Below are positions 9,620 through 18,235 of a stretch of 64,000 nt of DNA, piece by piece. Positions within the stretch are counted from its first letter, which is position 1. Every line of letters starts with the position of its first letter. Below the pieces are notes generated by a model that was given only the letters and a program-made list of their open reading frames with translations, was not told the DNA's origin and made no database searches. The DNA lies in contig NZ_JNZA01000031.1 in the NCBI RefSeq assembly GCF_000717345.1, positions 62,001 to 126,000 of the forward strand, written 5' to 3'. The position numbers and the translations under genes were made by a program. The stretch is from Streptomyces lydicus (GTDB lineage: Bacteria > Actinomycetota > Actinomycetes > Streptomycetales > Streptomycetaceae).

Positions 9620-10384
9620 GTGAAGATCACTGAGCCCACGCCCGGCGCGCCCTGCTGGGTGGAGCTGGGCACCTCGGACGTCGACGCCGCCGCGGTGTAC
9701 TACCGGCAGGTCTTCGGCTGGCACGAGGCGACCGAACCGCGCGACGGCACCGGCGGCTACACCCTGTTCCGTCTGGACGGCGCCCCGGTCGCCGGGGCGA
9801 CCTCGCTGCACGCCCCCGGGCAGCCGACCGCCTGGACCGTCTCGTTCGCCACCCGGGACGCCGACGCCCTGGCCGCCGCGGTCAGTGAGGCCGGCGGGCG
9901 GCAGCTGGTGGCCCCCACGGACGTTCCCGACCTGGGCCGCTTCGCCGTGCTGGCCGATCCGGAAGGAGCGGTCTTCTCGGTGTGGCAGGCCCGTTCCTTT
10001 CCCGGGGCCGGGCTGCTCAACGCCCCGGGCTCGCTGGGCTGGGTCGAGCTCGCCACCCGGGACGAGGAGGCCGCGAAGCACTTCTACACCCGCGTCTTCG
10101 GCTGGAGCGTCGGCACCCACGAGGACTATCCGCAGTTCGGCATCGACGGCGCCGACTTCGGCGGCATGAGCGCGCTGGACGAGTTCTACCCGGACGATGT
10201 CCGGGCCCACTGGCTGCCGTACTTCGCGGTCGCCGACGTCGACGGAACGGCCGCCCGGGCCGCCGACTCCGGAGGGATGCTGCTGGTGCCGCCCACTGAC
10301 GTCCCCGACGGGCCGCGGGTCGCGGTGGTCCGGGACCCGCAGGGGGCCCACTTCGGGATCCACCTCGCCGGCACGGAGGGCTGA
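9620..10384 (+). CDS. VOC-family protein with two glyoxalase-like domains
   Basis: 254 aa made of two vicinal-oxygen-chelate modules: first about residues 8-118 (CWVELGTSDVDAAAVYYRQVFGW), second about 135-250 (GWVELATRDEEAAKHFYTRVFGW). Such tandem proteins in Streptomyces are usually annotated as glyoxalase/hydroxylase-like with unknown substrate. GTG start at 9620 is preceded by GAGGGA 9 nt upstream. A second protein of the same two-domain plan is encoded at 27888-28688. Gap to the TetR gene is about 150 nt, so separate transcription is possible. Confidence 0.88.
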   Translation: MKITEPTPGAPCWVELGTSDVDAAAVYYRQVFGWHEATEPRDGTGGYTLFRLDGAPVAGATSLHAPGQPTAWTVSFATRDADALAAAVSEAGGRQLVAPTDVPDLGRFAVLADPEGAVFSVWQARSFPGAGLLNAPGSLGWVELATRDEEAAKHFYTRVFGWSVGTHEDYPQFGIDGADFGGMSALDEFYPDDVRAHWLPYFAVADVDGTAARAADSGGMLLVPPTDVPDGPRVAVVRDPQGAHFGIHLAGTEG

Positions 10385-10535
10385 CCCAGGGGGCACCCGG
10401 CGCCCGGGGGACGGCCCCGCACCGTCACACAATCGGCGGCCTGTTCGTCGTTTCACCACATTCTTGGGGTTTCTTGGGCGTAATGTCCGCTTCGCGGCAA
10501 TGGGTGGCATTGCGCGTCAAGAACAGGAGACCCCT

Positions 10536-10976
10536 ATGTCCACGACCGAAGTCCTCGTGGCTCGAGGCAGAAAGCTCGCGGCCGGCGCGGGCGCGCTGAC
10601 CGCGGCAGTCGCCCTGGGTGCGACGCTGTCCATCGCGGCCCCGGCGCAGGCGACCCCCGGGCCGACCGTCGACAGCACCGCGAAGCCGTTCGGCACGGTC
10701 ACCACGAAGATGGGCCTGAGTGCGCGTCAGTACCCCAGCACCGACTCCGCCGTGAAGGGCTACTTGCGGCACCACGCGCAGGTCGGCCTGGTGTGCAAGG
10801 TCCGCACCCAGAGCGTCGGCGGCAACAGCGTCTGGTACCTGACCCGCGAGGAGCGGCCGTCCTGGGTCGCGGCCAAGTATGTGACCAACAAGGGATACGT
10901 CAAGTACTGCAAGGACGTGCAGCGCAACCGGGTGCAGCCCGGGAACAACAACGCGGCGAAGCACGCCGTGGGCTGA
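10536..10976 (+). CDS. Small secreted protein, SH3-like fold suspected
   Basis: 146 aa. Residues 1-42 form a Sec-type signal peptide: positive RGRK, hydrophobic AAGAGALTAAVALGATLSIAA and an AQA/T cleavage site. The mature part contains GLSARQYPSTDSAVKGYL and GLVCKVRTQSVGGNSVWYL, the pattern of bacterial SH3-type domains (ligand loop, then W-Y-L strand), and has two Cys. ATG at 10536 has AGGAG 6 nt upstream. Likely acts outside the cell, perhaps wall-associated; no enzymatic residues seen. Confidence 0.8.
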   Translation: MSTTEVLVARGRKLAAGAGALTAAVALGATLSIAAPAQATPGPTVDSTAKPFGTVTTKMGLSARQYPSTDSAVKGYLRHHAQVGLVCKVRTQSVGGNSVWYLTREERPSWVAAKYVTNKGYVKYCKDVQRNRVQPGNNNAAKHAVG

Positions 10977-10980
10977 TGGG

Positions 10981-11038
10981 GCGCGGGCGAGGCCCGGTTC
11001 GGTACCCCACAGGTGCCGGGCCGGGCCTTCGTGCGCGC
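10981..11038 (+). terminator. GC-rich hairpin after the secreted protein gene
   Basis: GGCCCGG (10991-10997) pairs with CCGGGCC (11021-11027) and GCGCG (10981-10985) with CGCGC (11034-11038). It begins 4 nt after the stop. No T-run, as usual for Streptomyces. Confidence 0.5.
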
Positions 11039-11080
11039 TGACGGCGTGCCCCGGTCACCGGCGGGCCCCTTCCGTATTAC

Positions 11081-11094
11081 TGGAACAAGTTCTA
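11081..11094. promoter_or_regulatory. KstR-box-like palindrome upstream of acyl-CoA dehydrogenase
   Basis: TGGAACAAGTTCTA fits the published KstR consensus TnnAACnnGTTnnA at every fixed position. It lies 89 bp before the acyl-CoA dehydrogenase start. KstR is the TetR-type repressor of sterol catabolism in mycobacteria and rhodococci; whether a KstR homologue exists in this genome is not known. Confidence 0.5.
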
Positions 11095-11112
11095 CTGTGC
11101 CCCCGACCGGAG

Positions 11113-11129
11113 TCCGACGGACCGTCAGA
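11113..11129. promoter_or_regulatory. Copy of the shared TCYGA-N7-TCAGA operator (acyl-CoA dehydrogenase)
   Basis: TCCGAC-GGACC-GTCAGA, the same palindrome as at 23366-23386 and 33796-33812. It ends 4 bp before a possible -35 TGGACG (11133-11138), which is 17 bp from ACCGGA (11156-11161). The gene starts at 11183. Confidence 0.5.
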
Positions 11130-11182
11130 TGGTGGACGGGTCCTCGGGCCGGACGACCGGACCGGATGGAACTGGAGGGGCC

Positions 11183-12373
11183 GTGCACCTCGAATACACC
11201 CCCGAGCAACGGCAGTTGCGCGCCGAGCTGCGCACCTACTTCGCCGGACTGGTGCCGGACAACGCCTACGCGCGGTATGCCGACCCCGCCGCCCGGAAGC
11301 GCTTCTACCGCGAGACGGTACGCCGTCTCGGCTCCGACGGCTGGCTCGGCGTCGGCTGGCCCCAGGAGTTCGGCGGGCGCGGCCTGACGCCGATGGAACA
11401 GTTCATCTTCTTCGACGAGGCCGCCCAGGCGGGGGTTCCGCTGCCGCTGATGGCGCTGAACACCGTCGGCCCGACGATCATGCAGTTCGGCACCGACGAA
11501 CAGAAGGCGTACTTCCTGCCCCGGATCCTCTCCGGTGAGATCGACTTCGCGATCGGCTACAGCGAACCGGACGCCGGTACCGACCTGGCCGCCCTCAAGA
11601 CCCGCGCCGTGCGCAAGGGCGACGAGGAGACCGGCCACTACCTCGTCAACGGCCAGAAGATCTGGACGACCAACGGCGACACCGCGGACTGGGTGTGGCT
11701 CGCCGTACGGACCGACCCCGACGCTCCGCCCCACAAGGGCATCACCATGCTCCTGGTCCCCACCAGCGACCCCGGATACTCCTGCACCCTGATCAACACG
11801 CTCGCCTCGCACGACACCACCGCCAGCTACTACGAGAACATCACCGTCCCGGCCACCCGCCGCGTCGGCCAGGAGAACAAGGGCTGGCGGATCATCACCA
11901 ACCAGCTCAACCACGAACGCGTCACCCTCGCCGCCCACGGCACCATGGCCATCCGCGCGCTGCACGACGTCCGGCGCTGGGCCGCGGACACCACCCTCGC
12001 CGACGGCCGACGGGTCATCGACCTGGGCTGGGTCCGCGGCCGGCTGGCCCGCACCCACACCCGGCTGGACGCCATGAAGCTGCTGAACTGGCAGATGGTC
12101 GACGCCCTCCAGCAGGGCACGCTCACCCCCCAGGACGCCTCCGCGGTCAAGGTCTACGGCTCCGAGGCCCGCCGTGACGCCTACGCCTGGCTGATGGAGG
12201 TCGTCGGCGCCGCCGGCCCCCTCAAGGAGGGCTCGGCCGGCGCGGTGCTCCACGGCGAACTCGAACGCGGCTACCGCTCCGCCGTCATCTTCACCTTCGG
12301 CGGCGGCAACAACGAGATCCAGCGCGAGATCATCTCCTGGATCGGCCTCGGCATGCCGCGGGTACGCCGCTGA
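11183..12373 (+). CDS. FadE-type acyl-CoA dehydrogenase
   Basis: 396-aa FAD-dependent acyl-CoA dehydrogenase, introducing the alpha,beta double bond into an acyl-CoA. N-terminal helical domain with GWPQEFGGRGLTPMEQ near residue 60; beta domain with GYSEPDAGTDLAAL and NGQKIWTTNGDTADW around residues 125-170; C-terminal helical domain with FTFGGGNNEIQREIISW. These features are those of the actinobacterial FadE proteins used on bulky or sterol-type CoA esters, many of which work as heteromers; no partner subunit gene adjoins it. GTG start at 11183 has GGAGG 5-9 nt upstream. Two palindromes upstream (11081-11094 and 11113-11129) suggest repression by TetR-type regulators. It ends 3 bp from the convergent gene at 12377. 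Confidence 0.92.
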   Translation: MHLEYTPEQRQLRAELRTYFAGLVPDNAYARYADPAARKRFYRETVRRLGSDGWLGVGWPQEFGGRGLTPMEQFIFFDEAAQAGVPLPLMALNTVGPTIMQFGTDEQKAYFLPRILSGEIDFAIGYSEPDAGTDLAALKTRAVRKGDEETGHYLVNGQKIWTTNGDTADWVWLAVRTDPDAPPHKGITMLLVPTSDPGYSCTLINTLASHDTTASYYENITVPATRRVGQENKGWRIITNQLNHERVTLAAHGTMAIRALHDVRRWAADTTLADGRRVIDLGWVRGRLARTHTRLDAMKLLNWQMVDALQQGTLTPQDASAVKVYGSEARRDAYAWLMEVVGAAGPLKEGSAGAVLHGELERGYRSAVIFTFGGGNNEIQREIISWIGLGMPRVRR

Positions 12374-12376
12374 GGA

Positions 12377-13348
12377 TCAGGGCAGCGTCCAGATCTGGGT
12401 CGTCACGACGTAGAAGACGACGGCCCAGAAGGCCATCACCGCGGCGACGAGACCGAGGCCGGCGAGGTTGGTCTTCGTCCGTGGGGCGTCCGGTGGCGGC
12501 CGCAGCCATCGCCTGAGCAGCCGGTTCACGTAGTAGGGCATCGTCACGAAGCTCATGATGAAGCTCGACAGCAGGTTGCCCACGAGCAGCCCGAGCCAGA
12601 GCGGCAGCCCCAGCGGCGCCAGGGCGAGCGTCAGCAGCACCACGGTCGGGTACAGGCCGACCCAGACCGCGACCGCGGACTTGGTTTCGGAGGGCGGCCG
12701 CGCCTCCCTGCCGTTCTGGTCGAAGGCGAACCAGCTGCCGAACGAGTTGTCGATCGTGCGCAGCTTGAAGTCGTTGAACTTCCTGCCCTCGGCGAGCACC
12801 TCCTGCCGCTTCGGCGACGTCAGCCAGGCATCGAGGTGCTCGGCGCTGTCGAAGCGGTAGAGGGTGGTCCATTCGTCCTGGAGTCCCTCGACCGGACGGA
12901 AGAGCTCGGTGCCGCGGAAGCCGTCGAATGCGCTCTCCTCCTGGCTCATGCGGCCCTGCCAGGCGAGGAAGTCGTCGACGTGGTCCGGGTGGACGCGGTG
13001 GGTCACCACGACGGTCACCAGGGGGTCCGCCGGCTGGCTGCCGCCGCTGAGGACCTGCTGGGTCGCGGGGCCGTCGAAGTACGCCCTGCCGTTGTCGAGG
13101 AAGCGCTGTCTGGTGGCGCTGTTGATCCACGCCTGCAGATGCGCGATCGAGTCGAAGCGGTAGACGACGGTCCAGTCGGGCTGCCGGGCCGTTGGCCGGG
13201 ACAGCTCGGCGCCGAGGAAACCGGGGTAGTGGGCGGCCGCGGCGTTGAGGTCCTCCTGCCACGCCTCGAACTCCCCCTCGCACCCGGGCAGCACCTTCTG
13301 GCCGACGATCGCGGTCGCGGCGGCGTTGTCGAGCTTTTCCGTGGTCAT
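12377..13348 (-). CDS. Membrane protein with two antibiotic-biosynthesis-monooxygenase (ABM) domains
   Basis: 323 aa. Two tandem ABM-like ferredoxin-fold modules at about residues 10-100 (VGQKVLPGCEGEFEAWQEDL...WTVVYRFDS) and 108-200 (VTHRVHPDHVDDFLAWQGRM...WTTLYRFDS), followed by three hydrophobic segments at about 224-250, 252-270 and 295-318. The domain order suggests a cytosolic ABM pair tethered to the membrane. ABM domains include heme-degrading and quinol-modifying enzymes, so the function is open. It is the last gene of the molybdenum hydroxylase operon, 21 nt after the large subunit stop. Confidence 0.82.
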   Translation of the reverse strand: MTTEKLDNAAATAIVGQKVLPGCEGEFEAWQEDLNAAAAHYPGFLGAELSRPTARQPDWTVVYRFDSIAHLQAWINSATRQRFLDNGRAYFDGPATQQVLSGGSQPADPLVTVVVTHRVHPDHVDDFLAWQGRMSQEESAFDGFRGTELFRPVEGLQDEWTTLYRFDSAEHLDAWLTSPKRQEVLAEGRKFNDFKLRTIDNSFGSWFAFDQNGREARPPSETKSAVAVWVGLYPTVVLLTLALAPLGLPLWLGLLVGNLLSSFIMSFVTMPYYVNRLLRRWLRPPPDAPRTKTNLAGLGLVAAVMAFWAVVFYVVTTQIWTLP

Positions 13349-13369
13349 CCGCTCAGCCCGTCCACGTGC

Positions 13370-16087
13370 TCACGCCGTCGCCACCGACCGGCTCTCGTTG
13401 AGCCGGCGGTAGATGCGTTCCGGAGTCAGCGGCAGCGCGCGGAAGCGGAGGCCCGTGGCGTCGTGCAGCGCATTCGCCAACGCCGGGGCGACCGGGTTGA
13501 TACAGCATTCCGCCATCCCCTTCGACCGCAGCGGCCCCACCGAGTCCGACGACGCCACCAGTAGCACCTCCGTGCGGGGGACATCGGCGTAGGTGGGGAT
13601 GCGGTAGTTGCGGAAATTCGGATTGACCATGACGCCGTTCGCGTCGACACGGTGATTCTCGGTCAGCGTGAAGCCGATCCCCTGGGCGACGCCGCCCTCC
13701 ACCTGACCGCGGACCTGCGCGGGATTGATGACCACGGCGGCGTCGGTCGCCTGGACGCTGTAAAGGATCCGGATCTCGCCCGTCACCCGATGGACGGCGA
13801 TACGGAACCCCTGCGTATTGGACGTCACGCTCCGGGGCGATCCGTACGCCTTGCGGGCGGCGGTGAACCGGATGCCGCGCGCCCGGGCCAGCGCGACGAG
13901 TTCGGCCAGCGACACCCGCCGGTCGCCGCAGACCACACCCTCGTCGTGCAGCGAGCACATCACGACATGGACGCCGGTGTGCGCGGCGGCGAATTCCAGG
14001 ATGCGGTCGCGTACCGCATTGGCCGCCCGCAGCACCGCGTTGCCCGCCACGAAGAGCCCCGCACTCGCGAAGGCGCCGGTGTCGAACCCGGTGCGGTCGG
14101 TGTCGGACTGCACCAGACGGATCCGCGACGGGGTCGTGCCCAGCTGGTTGGCCGCTATCTGGACGTGCGCGGTCGACGTGCCCTCGCCGAACTCGACGGT
14201 GCCGACGGCCAGTTCGTACACGAGGTCGTCGCCCAGCGTGACCCACGCCTCGGAGACGTGCTCCGTCGGCGGCGCGGTCTCGTGCAGCGAACTCGCGACG
14301 CCGGTCCCGACCAGCCACCCCGGGCCGGGGGGCGGCTCGTCGGCCGTACGGGCCAGGGCCTCGTCCACCAGGTCGAGGCACTTCGCGAGGCCGTCCTCGG
14401 TGAACGACACGTCGTCCGGGCCGTCGCTCATCGCCACGAGCGGATCACCGGCGCGCACGATGTTGCGTCGCCGCAGCGCGAGCGGATCGATGTGCAGGGC
14501 GCGGGCCAGTTCGTCCATCGCCGCTTCCACCGCGTACGCCGGCTGCGTCATCCCGTAGCCGCGCAGCGCCCCGCTCGGGACGGTGTTCGTGTAGACGGAG
14601 TAGGCGTCGTACTTCTTGTTGGGGCAGCGGTAGATCATGACGGCGGCGCCGCCCGCGTAGAGCGTTTCGCCGCCGTGATTGCCGTAGGCGCCCGTGTTGG
14701 ACACATTGCGGACCTGGATTGCCGTGAGCGTGCCGTCCGCCTTCGCGCCGAGCTTGACCGTCAACGACATCGGATGCCGCGGGGACGCCGTGGTGAACTC
14801 CTCCTCGCGGGTGAACTCGAAGCAGACGGGCCGCCCGGTGTCCAGGGTGGCGAGCGCGACCAGATCCTCCGAGATCACTTCCTGTTTCCCGCCGAAACCG
14901 CCGCCCACGCGGGTGCAGAACACCCGGAGCTGGTCCGGGCGCAGCGCGAACAGGTACCCCAGTTTGACCTTGGCGATCGACGGCGACTGCGAACTGGTGC
15001 GGACGTTCAGCCGCCCGTCCGCCATCCAGGCGATCGAGCCGTGGGTCTCCAGATGCGCGTGCTGCACCCGCGGAGAGTCGTAGGTGCCCTCATGGATCAC
15101 GTCGGCCTCGGCGAACCCGGCGTCGACATCGCCGACGTGCCCGTGGAGCTCCAGCAGTATGTTGTGGAAAGGGTCGCGGACGAACGGGTCGTGCGAGCCG
15201 TGCAGTTGGGGCGCCCCCTCGGCCATGGCCTCCTCGGGGTCGAACACCGCCGGCAGTTCCTCGTAGGTGACGGCGACCTTCCGGCAGCCCTCCTCGGCCG
15301 CCGCGACCGTGTCGGCCAGCACCGCGACGACCCGCTGGCCGACGAAGCGGACCGTGCTGTCGAGGATCCGGGTGTCGTCGGGATCGACGAGATGGTCGGT
15401 GTGGATCGCCGTGGTGAAGCGCCTGTCCGGCACGTCCTCCCAGGTGTAGACCCGGTGCACACCGGGGACGGCGAGTGCGGCGGTCTTGTCGATCGACACG
15501 ATCCGGGCGTGCGCGTGGGGCGAGTGCAGCACCTTGAGGTGCAGCATGCCGTCGAGGTGGGTGTCCATCGTGAACGCGGCGCGTCCGGTGACGACTTCGT
15601 CGGCCGCCGGTGCCCCGACGCTCGTCCCGACGGCCTTTCCCGGCGCGGCCGTCTCGATGCCGGTGACGCCGCGCACGGCGTCCTCGATCGCCCGGTAGCC
15701 GGTGCAGCGGCACAGGTTGCCCTTCAACGCCCGGGGCAGGTCCGCCTTCTGCGCCTCGGTGAAGGTGGCGGACGTCATGATCATCCCCGCGGTGCAGAAT
15801 CCGCACTGGAAGCCGGGGGCGTCGCGGAACCGGCGCTGCATCGGATGCAGATTGCCGGGCGAGCCGAGACCCTCGATCGTCGTCACCGCACGGCCGTCTG
15901 CGCGGAACGCCGGGGTGAGGCAGCTGTGCACCGGATCGCCGTCCAGCCACACCGTGCACGCACCGCAATCGCCCGCGTCGCAGCCCTTCTTGACGCCGTA
16001 GTGGCCCAGCGAGCGGAGAAACGTGCGCAGGCACTGGCCGGGGGCCGGTTCCTCGTCGAAGCGCCTGCCGTTCACGGTGTACGTCAT
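13370..16087 (-). CDS. Molybdenum hydroxylase, fused 2Fe-2S and Mo-cofactor subunits
   Basis: 905-aa xanthine-dehydrogenase/aldehyde-oxidase family protein. Residues 1-160 are the two-[2Fe-2S] small subunit: plant-type motif CDAGDCGACTVW with a later Cys, then CGFCTAGM and CRCTGY. Residues from about 170 are the Mo-binding large subunit, with VGGGFGGKQEV for cofactor contact and a C-terminal KGMAECCINP carrying the expected catalytic Glu in an unusual context. The family normally keeps these as separate CoxS and CoxL subunits. Its start overlaps the FAD subunit stop by 4 bp (ATGA), so the complex is probably FAD subunit plus this fusion. The substrate, an N-heterocycle or aldehyde, cannot be told. 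Confidence 0.92.
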   Translation of the reverse strand: MTYTVNGRRFDEEPAPGQCLRTFLRSLGHYGVKKGCDAGDCGACTVWLDGDPVHSCLTPAFRADGRAVTTIEGLGSPGNLHPMQRRFRDAPGFQCGFCTAGMIMTSATFTEAQKADLPRALKGNLCRCTGYRAIEDAVRGVTGIETAAPGKAVGTSVGAPAADEVVTGRAAFTMDTHLDGMLHLKVLHSPHAHARIVSIDKTAALAVPGVHRVYTWEDVPDRRFTTAIHTDHLVDPDDTRILDSTVRFVGQRVVAVLADTVAAAEEGCRKVAVTYEELPAVFDPEEAMAEGAPQLHGSHDPFVRDPFHNILLELHGHVGDVDAGFAEADVIHEGTYDSPRVQHAHLETHGSIAWMADGRLNVRTSSQSPSIAKVKLGYLFALRPDQLRVFCTRVGGGFGGKQEVISEDLVALATLDTGRPVCFEFTREEEFTTASPRHPMSLTVKLGAKADGTLTAIQVRNVSNTGAYGNHGGETLYAGGAAVMIYRCPNKKYDAYSVYTNTVPSGALRGYGMTQPAYAVEAAMDELARALHIDPLALRRRNIVRAGDPLVAMSDGPDDVSFTEDGLAKCLDLVDEALARTADEPPPGPGWLVGTGVASSLHETAPPTEHVSEAWVTLGDDLVYELAVGTVEFGEGTSTAHVQIAANQLGTTPSRIRLVQSDTDRTGFDTGAFASAGLFVAGNAVLRAANAVRDRILEFAAAHTGVHVVMCSLHDEGVVCGDRRVSLAELVALARARGIRFTAARKAYGSPRSVTSNTQGFRIAVHRVTGEIRILYSVQATDAAVVINPAQVRGQVEGGVAQGIGFTLTENHRVDANGVMVNPNFRNYRIPTYADVPRTEVLLVASSDSVGPLRSKGMAECCINPVAPALANALHDATGLRFRALPLTPERIYRRLNESRSVATA

Positions 16088-16911
16088 GCCGGGCCCCCAG
16101 CCATGAGTTCGCGGCGTATTTCCTCGGCGAAGTGCCGCGTCAGGTGGCGGCGGTGGTCGGGGGTCCCGTTCGGATCGGCGAACCAGACGTCGGCGGGAAT
16201 GACGTCGATGCTCTCCTGCAGCGTCCGGGCCTCGGGCATCGTGTCGAACGCCAGGCGCACCGGACGGGTGGTGCCGGCCGTGACGGTGAGCAGCAGGTCG
16301 CGCGTTCCCGGTGTGTGCGTGCCGATCAGAAACACCGTCGAACGGCCGAGACGGGTCAGCGTGAAGCGGCGGTGCGCGGCACGCTTGCGCAGGGCGTGCG
16401 ACGGAATGCTGATGCGCCGCAGGATTTCCCCGGGAGCGAGCACGTTGCGGTGGTCACCGGTCACGAAGTCGAGGGCATCGACGGTCCGCACGGACCCGTC
16501 GGGAGCCCACAGTTCGTACCGCGCCTCCAGGGCGACCGTCAGCGTGATCATCGGGCCGGCGGGCAGCGACATGCAGATGTTGCCGCCGACCGTCGCCGCA
16601 CTCCAGACCTTGAACGAGGACAGGAACGCCTCGCAGCTCGTCGCGAGGAGGCTGCCCGCCCGCCAATCACCCGGCGGCGCAAAGGCGTACAGCTCGCGGA
16701 TGGTGCAGGTGGCGCCGATGTCGAGGCCCGCCTCGCTCGCCACGAGGGGTTCCCAGCGCAACGCCGTCAGGTCGATCAGGCGGCGCAGCTCCGGCTGCTC
16801 CACGGAGAACAGCCACGTTCCGCCGGCGAGCCAGGCGTCGCCTTCGCGCCAGTCCACGCCTGGCCGGTCGGACGGCCGCCGGACGACTTCGGTGATGGTG
16901 TTGAGGTCCAT
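16084..16911 (-). CDS. Molybdenum hydroxylase FAD-binding subunit (CoxM-like)
   Basis: 275 aa. PCMH-type FAD fold: WLAGGTWLFS for flavin binding near residue 28, then ATVGGNICMSLPAGPM around residue 105, the classical ATVGGN loop, and a C-terminal CoxM-like region. It passes electrons from the 2Fe-2S clusters to an acceptor. ATG at 16911 has GGAGG 9 nt upstream, making this start firm although the frame is open further 5'. First gene of the operon with the fused 2Fe-2S/Mo subunit. Confidence 0.9.
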   Translation of the reverse strand: MDLNTITEVVRRPSDRPGVDWREGDAWLAGGTWLFSVEQPELRRLIDLTALRWEPLVASEAGLDIGATCTIRELYAFAPPGDWRAGSLLATSCEAFLSSFKVWSAATVGGNICMSLPAGPMITLTVALEARYELWAPDGSVRTVDALDFVTGDHRNVLAPGEILRRISIPSHALRKRAAHRRFTLTRLGRSTVFLIGTHTPGTRDLLLTVTAGTTRPVRLAFDTMPEARTLQESIDVIPADVWFADPNGTPDHRRHLTRHFAEEIRRELMAGGPA

Positions 16912-17284
16912 GCGAACTGACCTCCGTCGAATGTCGACGGGCCACGCTGCGCGCCAGGGCGGGACGACCTCGCAGCAGCACCGTCGAAGGGTGACCGCTG
17001 CGGCCGAACCGCTGAGGAAAGTCCGGCGGGCACAGAAATTCTTTTCAAGGATATGCAGAACGGTTCGGCCTCGCCACGCCAGCACTTCCGGGGCGCTGAG
17101 GGCCGGGGGCGGCCACGCGAAAGGTCCGGACGCGGACGGTGCGGAGGGACGCGTGGGTCTCCCACGGCCCGCCCGGGCGTCTTCTCCCGGCGGGCGCGAT
17201 ATGAGCAAATGGAGGGGTGCGGCCGGCGGCCCGGCCGGGTGACGGGCACTCCGGGGGCCGCACCGGGCGGCGGGAGGTGCGGTG
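16912..17284. other. Intergenic region with possible minus-strand promoter
   Basis: About 370 bp between divergent genes. On the minus strand TTGAAA (17048-17043) is 17 bp from CGGACT (17025-17020), a plausible promoter for the molybdenum hydroxylase operon with a leader of about 100 nt. No gene is supported here and no plus-strand promoter is clear. Confidence 0.35.
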
Positions 17285-18202
17285 ATGGCAGGCGACCCCG
17301 GGCTCTTCGGGCCCCGCTCGGTGACCTGGCAGCTGCACGGCGACCCGATGATGTGGATCGCCGGCGTACGGGCCCTGTACCTCCAGGCGCTGCACCCGCG
17401 TGCGGTACGCGGCGTGGTGCAGAACTCCGCCGCCTTCCAGCGGAACGAGCAGGGCCGGCGCGACGCCTGGGGCCGCCTGATGCGGACCGCCGACTTCGTC
17501 GGCACCCTCAGCTACGGCACCACCGACGCCGCCGAGCGGGCCGGTGCCGCGGTCCGCGGCATCCACCGCAGACTGTCCGCCACCGACCCGGCCACCGGCG
17601 AGCGCTACGGCGTCGACGACCCGGCCCTGCTGCTGTGGGTGCACTGCGCCGAGGTGGACTCCTACCTGGCGGTGCTGCGCCGCTCCGGCTACCCCGTCGG
17701 CGCCGCCCAGGCCGACCGCTACCTCGACGAACAGCGCGAGAGCGCCCGGCTGGTCGGCCTCGACCCGGACACCGTCCCCGGCGACCGGGCCGCGCTCGCC
17801 GCCTACTTCGACCGGGTACGGCCCGAACTGGCGCTGACCCCCGAGGCCCGCGGGGTGGACGACTTCCTGCGCCGGCCGCCGGCCCCCGCCCCGCTCGTCC
17901 CGGCCCGTGCCGTGCTCTGGGGATGGGTGGCCCGGCTCGCGTACGGCGCGCTCCCCGCGTACGCGCACGAGCTGTACGGGCGCCCCGCACCCCCGCCGCG
18001 CGCCGTCACCCGCCGACTACGCGCCACCGGCCGCCTCCTTCGCGCCATTCCGCCCACCGTCCGCTGGCAGCTCCCACCCCGCCACATCCTGCGCGCCGTC
18101 GCACGGCTGGGCCCCGACACCCGCCCCGCGCCCTACAAGCTCCGTCACTGCGCCGCCATACTGGACGGGCACGGGGACGCGCGGGGGGAGCTGCGCGGAT
18201 GA
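17285..18202 (+). CDS. Oxygenase MpaB/DUF2236-family protein
   Basis: 305 aa. Matches the DUF2236 family (MpaB and latex-clearing-protein relatives): starts FGPRSVTWQLHGDPMMWIAGVRALYLQALHPRAV, with a conserved HP in the first helix region and LLLWVHCAEVDSYL near residue 118. Some members bind heme b and oxidise prenyl compounds; most in Streptomyces are uncharacterised. ATG at 17285 is 7 nt after GGGAGG, better placed than the GTG at 17282. No signal peptide. A Ser/Thr kinase gene follows 33 nt downstream on the same strand. Confidence 0.85.
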   Translation: MAGDPGLFGPRSVTWQLHGDPMMWIAGVRALYLQALHPRAVRGVVQNSAAFQRNEQGRRDAWGRLMRTADFVGTLSYGTTDAAERAGAAVRGIHRRLSATDPATGERYGVDDPALLLWVHCAEVDSYLAVLRRSGYPVGAAQADRYLDEQRESARLVGLDPDTVPGDRAALAAYFDRVRPELALTPEARGVDDFLRRPPAPAPLVPARAVLWGWVARLAYGALPAYAHELYGRPAPPPRAVTRRLRATGRLLRAIPPTVRWQLPPRHILRAVARLGPDTRPAPYKLRHCAAILDGHGDARGELRG

Positions 18203-18235
18203 CCGCGAGGGCGGGGACGGGGGCGCTGCTACGCG

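Noticed and set aside
13652..17242. 1196-aa plus-strand frame over the molybdenum hydroxylase operon
   Set aside because: Low-complexity Arg/Gly translation with no domain; antisense to well-supported genes.
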